Below, one piece after another: positions 59,891 through 64,000 of a DNA stretch of 64,000 nucleotides (position 1 is the stretch's first letter; each line of letters begins with the position of its first letter). A program made the position numbers and the translations under genes. The notes below the pieces were generated by a model. That model worked only from the letters and a program-made list of their open reading frames with translations. It did not search any database and had not been told where the DNA came from. The stretch spans positions 372,001 through 436,000 of the forward strand of contig CANLSF010000006.1 of assembly GCA_947493695.1 (NCBI GenBank). The letters are read 5' to 3'. The stretch comes from an uncultured Kiloniellaceae bacterium (GTDB lineage Bacteria > Pseudomonadota > Alphaproteobacteria > Kiloniellales > Kiloniellaceae).

Positions 59891-61179
59891 GCACGGGTTT
59901 CCTGGTTTGTCTGGCCACGCTCTTCGGTCTTTCCGCGATTGGCGCGCCCATCGCGCTTTCCATGATCGCCGCTGCGACAGTGTACCTGGCCATCGCCGGA
60001 CAGGATCTTGGCCTCGCATCGGAACAGATTCTTCAGGGCCTCTATAACAGCTTCATCCTGCTCGCGGTGCCGCTCTTCATTGTCGCGGCCAACGTCATGA
60101 ATGCCGGCACAATCAGCGATCGGCTACTGACCTTCTGCGTAGCACTGGTCGGTCGCTTTCGTGGCGGTCTAGGTTACGTCAATGTCGTCGCCAGCCTGAT
60201 CTTCTCGGGCATGTCAGGATCGGCCATCGCCGACGCCGCCGGAATCGGCAAGATCATCATCCAGATGATGACGAAGGAGGGCCGATACAGCCCCGGCTTT
60301 GCAGCAGCCATCACCGCCGCCTCGGCGACGATCGGTCCGATCATCCCGCCTTCTATTCCCATGGTGATGTACGCGCTGGTCTCGGATACCTCTATCGGTT
60401 ACCTCTTCCTGGGCGGTATCCTGCCCGGCCTTTTAATGGCGCTCTCACTGATGATCATCATCGCGATCCTGGCGCGGCGAAAGAACTTCGCTCTCGAACC
60501 CCCAACGCCGTTGCGCGCCATGCCCAGACTGACACTGCAGGCCTTTCCGGCCCTAATGATGCCTGTGATCCTGCTGTTCGGTATCTATGGCGGCGCAACA
60601 ACGCCAACCGAAGCGGCAGCGGTCGCAGCGGCCTATGCTTTCATTCTGGCCACCGTGTTTTATCGAAGTCTCTCATTGAAGTCGCTTTACAGCATTCTCT
60701 CCGACAGTGCCCGATCCTCAGCGGCGGTTGGTCTGGTGATCGGCGGCGCGCTGATCTTCAACTTTATCGTCGCCAGCGAGAACATCCCCGCCACGGTCGC
60801 CGCGCTGCTGAAATCGATCGACCTCTCTCCAATTGCCTTTCTCTTGCTGATCAATCTGTTGCTGTTGATTCTCGGCTGCATCCTGGACGCAGCGACAATC
60901 CTGCTGGTGATCGTTCCGCTTTTTATCCCCGCCTGCCGCGAATTGGGAATCGATCTGGTTCACTTTGGCGTGGTGGTCGTGGTGAACACCATGATTGGCC
61001 TGATCACACCGCCCTATGGCATTTTGCTGTTTGTGATCAACGCGACAACTGGCATCCCGCTGCGCGCCATGATCCGCGAGATTCTGCCTTTCTTCTGCGC
61101 CCTTCTGATCGCCCTTGGGCTGATAACCTTCATCCCCGAGATCGTTCTCTATCTGCCTAAGCAGTTCGGTTACCGTTAA
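59887..61179 (+). CDS. dctM: TRAP transporter large permease DctM
   Basis: A 430-residue protein with about twelve membrane segments. Typical DctM blocks are FIVAANVMNAGTISDRLLTF, FSGMSGSAIADAAGIGKIII, ITAASATIGPIIPPSIPMVM and MIGLITPPYGILLFVINATT. It couples sodium entry to substrate import. It starts within dctQ (ATGA overlap), so the three genes are a single operon, ending two bases before the convergent flippase-like gene. No terminator separates them. Confidence 0.93.
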   Translation: MSTGFLVCLATLFGLSAIGAPIALSMIAAATVYLAIAGQDLGLASEQILQGLYNSFILLAVPLFIVAANVMNAGTISDRLLTFCVALVGRFRGGLGYVNVVASLIFSGMSGSAIADAAGIGKIIIQMMTKEGRYSPGFAAAITAASATIGPIIPPSIPMVMYALVSDTSIGYLFLGGILPGLLMALSLMIIIAILARRKNFALEPPTPLRAMPRLTLQAFPALMMPVILLFGIYGGATTPTEAAAVAAAYAFILATVFYRSLSLKSLYSILSDSARSSAAVGLVIGGALIFNFIVASENIPATVAALLKSIDLSPIAFLLLINLLLLILGCILDAATILLVIVPLFIPACRELGIDLVHFGVVVVVNTMIGLITPPYGILLFVINATTGIPLRAMIREILPFFCALLIALGLITFIPEIVLYLPKQFGYR

Positions 61180-61181
61180 AA

Positions 61182-62162
61182 TCATGCACGGCGCTGCAGA
61201 GCGACCAGGCAGATGAAGCCAACCGCCAGGGGCGGGATTGTCGTCAGAAACTGGTAAAGCAATGACACGGCAACGGCGGCCTCCTGTGAGATCCCGAAGG
61301 GAACCATCCCCAGGACGAAAGCCGCCTGCAGAGTTCCGATGAAGCCCGGACTTGTCGGCAGCGCTAGCCCGACAGCCGCAAGCACCAGAACCAGAATCGC
61401 AATTGCAACCGAGACCTCGATGTTGGCGGCACTGATGGTCAGACAGAGGGTGATCAGCATGAGACTCCAGGTGATGAGACTCGTAATCAGTAGCTTCACA
61501 ATCAAACCTGTCTGACGCATCGCGGCCAGACCATCAATGGCATCGCGAATCCTTGGCGATAGCCATAACGCGACTGCGCGCGGGAAGTAGGACAGCCCCC
61601 AGTCGATGATCCTCGCCGTCGCCACCGGCCGCACCAGAATGGCGATCAGAAAAACCCCGGCAATGATCAGGAGTGCCGCAATGGAGAAGCCAAGATCTTC
61701 GGCCAGTTGCGAAGGCGCATCCATGGCCAGCAGTGCCCAGATCAACAGCAGGAGTAGAGCGAAGAAATCCAACAGCTTTTCGAGTGCGATTCCGGAGAGG
61801 GCGGCGGCGGCACCGATGTCATGATGTTTCGAGAGTAGATAACCGCGACCCGCCTCACCGGCCTGAAAAGGCAGCAGAACATTTCCTGCATATCCGATAA
61901 GAATGTAGGGCGTAAGACGCAACGACGACACTTCAAGGACCGGTCCCAGCAGATACCGCCAGCGCAGGGCTTTCCCGAAAAAGAACAGGCCGTAGGTAAA
62001 AGCAGCAGCGGCCAGAAGTGTATAGTCGATGTCCTCCCTCAGGATGCTCAGGACGCTGCCAAGGTCGGTATTGCCAAACACCCACCAGGCAGCAAGCCCG
62101 CCAACCGCAAGCCCCAGAAGTAGTAAGTGCCAGGACTTTTTCTGAAGTATGCCAGCGATCAA
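61182..62162 (-). CDS. Lysylphosphatidylglycerol synthase TM-region / flippase-like membrane protein
   Basis: A 326-residue inner-membrane protein with about eight helices. Landmarks of the UPF0104 / LPG-synthase transmembrane family are ALRWRYLLGPVLEVSSLRLT, YAGNVLLPFQAGEAGRGYLL (the GEAGR motif) and GIALEKLLDFFALLLLLIWA, with ALPTSPGFIGTLQAAFVLGM near the C-terminus. It has no lysyltransferase domain. Members are thought to move lipids or lipid-linked sugars across the membrane. It is 20 bases after the glycosyltransferase-like gene on the same strand, so a shared role in envelope glycolipids is likely. Confidence 0.82.
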   Translation of the reverse strand: MIAGILQKKSWHLLLLGLAVGGLAAWWVFGNTDLGSVLSILREDIDYTLLAAAAFTYGLFFFGKALRWRYLLGPVLEVSSLRLTPYILIGYAGNVLLPFQAGEAGRGYLLSKHHDIGAAAALSGIALEKLLDFFALLLLLIWALLAMDAPSQLAEDLGFSIAALLIIAGVFLIAILVRPVATARIIDWGLSYFPRAVALWLSPRIRDAIDGLAAMRQTGLIVKLLITSLITWSLMLITLCLTISAANIEVSVAIAILVLVLAAVGLALPTSPGFIGTLQAAFVLGMVPFGISQEAAVAVSLLYQFLTTIPPLAVGFICLVALQRRA

Positions 62163-62182
62163 GTTACGGCCCCGCCTGTTTG

Positions 62183-63940
62183 TTACTTTAGCGGTTCAGA
62201 CAAGATGTATGTCGCCCCAACACCCGGTGCGTCGTAGACCTGATCAATCTGGTCACGCAACGCAGTCGTCAGTCCGAATTCCGGCCAATTCTCGAGCTTA
62301 AAGCCTTTCGGAACTTCGAAGAAGGGATTGAGAAGAATCAGACGCCCGCCGGAACTCCAGGTATCTTTAATCATCTGGCCCACCAGAGCATCTTCAAAAT
62401 CGCGCCCTTTGGTCCGCGTTAAAAGACTGTCTAAATCGCTCTCGAGTAATCGCGACGATATCACCGGGGCCTGGAATTGACCGACAGCAGCAACCTGAGC
62501 CGGGGCGAGGTAGCGCAGGCTTTCAGCCAGACTGGCATCACCTGTGACGATCACGAGATCCTCGGCCCTGGACTCGGCGATAACCCATGCACCCAGCGCG
62601 CGGGCATACTCATTCGCTGGATCCCGAACCAGCGCCATACCGCCAACCGCATTGTGGAGGAAAAGGATGACCGCAAAGCCGACAACCCAGAAGCCGCATC
62701 CGCGTTGAAGGCAGGGTTCTACCACAAGAGCGGATACGAGAATAATCAATGGGGGAAAGACAATAATCCAGGCCTCAAGCCCTGCCGGATTAAGACGCCC
62801 GATAATCGCGCCGTTGATCAGGGTCCAAATAAGAATAACCAGGAACCCGCGCTGCTTGAGAAACGCAATCGAAGGCAAGCCGATCGACAGGAGAATACGA
62901 AGGGACATGACAGCGAGTGCGCACAAGGTAACGATCGGCAGATAAACCAGGGTCCCGGCGCGCTTCGCCAGGAAAACTTCTTCATCGATCACGTTGTTTG
63001 AAAAAGCCTTCTGGATAAGTTCCACCACCGGATCGAACGCAAAGATCCAGTTGACCGACGTCAGATCATGCCCCAGCGAAAAGGCCGAGCGGATCATGGA
63101 AACAATCAGTGTTTTCAGCGAAAATGTCGGAACGATGAACTCTGTCGAGCGCTGCGACAGAAAGGCTTCAAAACTCTCAAGGCTGAGGGGATCTGGCCAG
63201 AAGACCAGGAAGCCCAACAGATACCCCCCGAGAATGACCGCGCCACCGGTGCCTCCGTAAACACTCAAATGGAAGATTTGTGAGCGATAGAGCAGTAAAA
63301 ACGGAAAGGCAAAGAAGAGCGGAATGACACTCGGCTGGTAGAACAAAACGGTAAGACCGGCGACGATACCCCAACCGGCAGATATCAAGATCGCGCCGAA
63401 GGCATGTCCTGTCCCGGCGGAGATCCGAGACAGGCCATGGAAGACCAAAAGGATCAGGAATATCGCCGGAATATAAACTTCTGCTTCCGCGGCGTAACGC
63501 CAAAAACCATAGCTGCTACCGAGCACAGCGGCGGCGAGCACCGCCGTCATCGCCGATAATTTCAGATCAAGGAACACGATGCGCATGAGCAGCAGCAATG
63601 ACGCCGACGCAAAAACCGCAGAGAAACACCGCATCAGCGTGAGAGCCGAAATATCCCAACCCAGCAGGCCCACCCCCAGAAAAAGCAGGCGCATCGAAAC
63701 GTGATAGAGCATCAGACGCGGGTCGGAGAGATAATCCAGCGGGAAGTTTTCAGCCCGATAGGCGAAGGCGTAAACGTCGTCGGTTTCACTGATATTACCT
63801 GCGGCGGTCAGCAGGTAGAATGCTGTCAGCACCAGGAACATAACACCCGTTGTACGCCAGCCACCCAGGACAAGCGCGTCCATCCAACTGGCGTTTTGGA
63901 AAGGCTTCTGCTCAGGTTTCACGGGCACTTCCGTACTCAC
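62183..63940 (-). CDS. GT-C-fold glycosyltransferase-like membrane protein
   Basis: A 585-residue protein with about eleven to twelve membrane segments. The first external loop has ISETDDVYAFAYRAENFP, with the acidic residues typical of the catalytic loop of GT-C enzymes, and YGFWRYAAEAEVYIPAIFLI resembles the conserved helix of the protein O-mannosyltransferase-like DUF2723/GT39 group. The C-terminal 120 residues form a soluble periplasmic domain. It probably transfers sugars from polyprenyl-phosphate carriers on the periplasmic side. The start GTG at 63940 overlaps the preceding stop (GTGA), indicating an operon with the gene cut by the window edge. Confidence 0.8.
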   Translation of the reverse strand: MSTEVPVKPEQKPFQNASWMDALVLGGWRTTGVMFLVLTAFYLLTAAGNISETDDVYAFAYRAENFPLDYLSDPRLMLYHVSMRLLFLGVGLLGWDISALTLMRCFSAVFASASLLLLMRIVFLDLKLSAMTAVLAAAVLGSSYGFWRYAAEAEVYIPAIFLILLVFHGLSRISAGTGHAFGAILISAGWGIVAGLTVLFYQPSVIPLFFAFPFLLLYRSQIFHLSVYGGTGGAVILGGYLLGFLVFWPDPLSLESFEAFLSQRSTEFIVPTFSLKTLIVSMIRSAFSLGHDLTSVNWIFAFDPVVELIQKAFSNNVIDEEVFLAKRAGTLVYLPIVTLCALAVMSLRILLSIGLPSIAFLKQRGFLVILIWTLINGAIIGRLNPAGLEAWIIVFPPLIILVSALVVEPCLQRGCGFWVVGFAVILFLHNAVGGMALVRDPANEYARALGAWVIAESRAEDLVIVTGDASLAESLRYLAPAQVAAVGQFQAPVISSRLLESDLDSLLTRTKGRDFEDALVGQMIKDTWSSGGRLILLNPFFEVPKGFKLENWPEFGLTTALRDQIDQVYDAPGVGATYILSEPLK

Positions 63941-64000
63941 GATCCGAAGGCCGGTACAAGCTTCGGCAGCGCACGCACGTGCTTCAGTTCATCAACATAA
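63937..64000 (-). CDS. C-terminal end of an upstream gene (cut by window edge)
   Basis: Minus-strand frame ending with TGA at 63939-63937, overlapping the GTG of the glycosyltransferase-like gene. Only the last 20 residues are visible (YVDELKHVRALPKLVPAFGS), open to the edge. The overlap with the next start is the main support. Too short to name; it is probably another envelope or sugar-lipid gene, such as a glycosyltransferase, given its neighbours. Confidence 0.45.
   Translation of the reverse strand, partial: YVDELKHVRALPKLVPAFGS

Overview
The window looks like chromosomal DNA of a free-living, probably marine or saline-adapted alphaproteobacterium (Rhodospirillales/Kiloniellales-like). 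This placement is an inference from the HipB-like XRE regulator, phasin, Opp and TRAP transporters, curcumin-reductase-type oxidoreductase, erythronate dehydrogenase-like SDR, high-GC coding DNA with AT-rich promoters, and a strongly acidic chemoreceptor sensor domain. No rRNA, tRNA, CRISPR array or insertion sequence was recognised.

Layout. 1-8.0 kb: the start of a PAS-GGDEF protein cut by the window edge, a small unknown protein, a long AT-rich stretch without genes, an XRE regulator, a CurA-type reductase, a DenD-like dehydrogenase, a phasin and a tandem AAA+ ATPase. 8.5-18.5 kb: a radical SAM protein, a complete oligopeptide ABC transporter (oppABCDF, with an RNA hairpin between oppA and oppB), an MscS channel and a periplasmic metallo-beta-lactamase-fold hydrolase. 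18.5-25.2 kb: a chemoreceptor, an RraA-like protein, an astacin-like metalloprotease without a secretion signal, a cupin, a secreted CARDB protein and a DUF6665-like small protein.

25.7-53.8 kb is the main feature: a complete extracellular contractile injection system (eCIS, phage-tail-like nanomachine). Eighteen genes run on the minus strand from the sheath (52102) to a DUF4157 protein (27047). Gaps never exceed about 21 bases and many genes overlap by 1-4 bases, so this should be one 25-kb transcript. It encodes sheath, tube, tube/baseplate adaptors, LysM protein, gp27-like hub, gp5-like spike, gp25, two large baseplate proteins, a P2-gpI-like tail protein, a 1484-residue beta-helix protein, an AAA+ ATPase and a DUF4255 terminator/cap protein. 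Another DUF4157 gene precedes the operon. A near-perfect sigma54 promoter (TGGCACG-N4-TTGCT) lies about 60-75 bases upstream of the sheath gene. The gene convergent with the far end of the operon encodes a GAFTGA-bearing sigma54 activator with a degenerate receiver domain. The system therefore appears to carry its own activator and sigma54 promoter, which is the most interesting reading of this window. Both DUF4157 proteins carry a shared CxCGGGCPxC motif, the DUF4157 HELTH motif and a second, C-terminal HExxH motif, so they may be protease cargo.

54-64 kb: a VWA lipoprotein, a probable ArfA ribosome-rescue factor whose coding sequence contains an intrinsic terminator, a small acidic protein, a catabolic island (FCD-type GntR regulator, DapA/NanA-like lyase, divergent TRAP transporter dctPQM, with a perfect 14-bp palindrome between them), and two envelope membrane proteins (flippase-like LPG-synthase-TM protein and a GT-C-like glycosyltransferase), with the tail of another gene at the edge.
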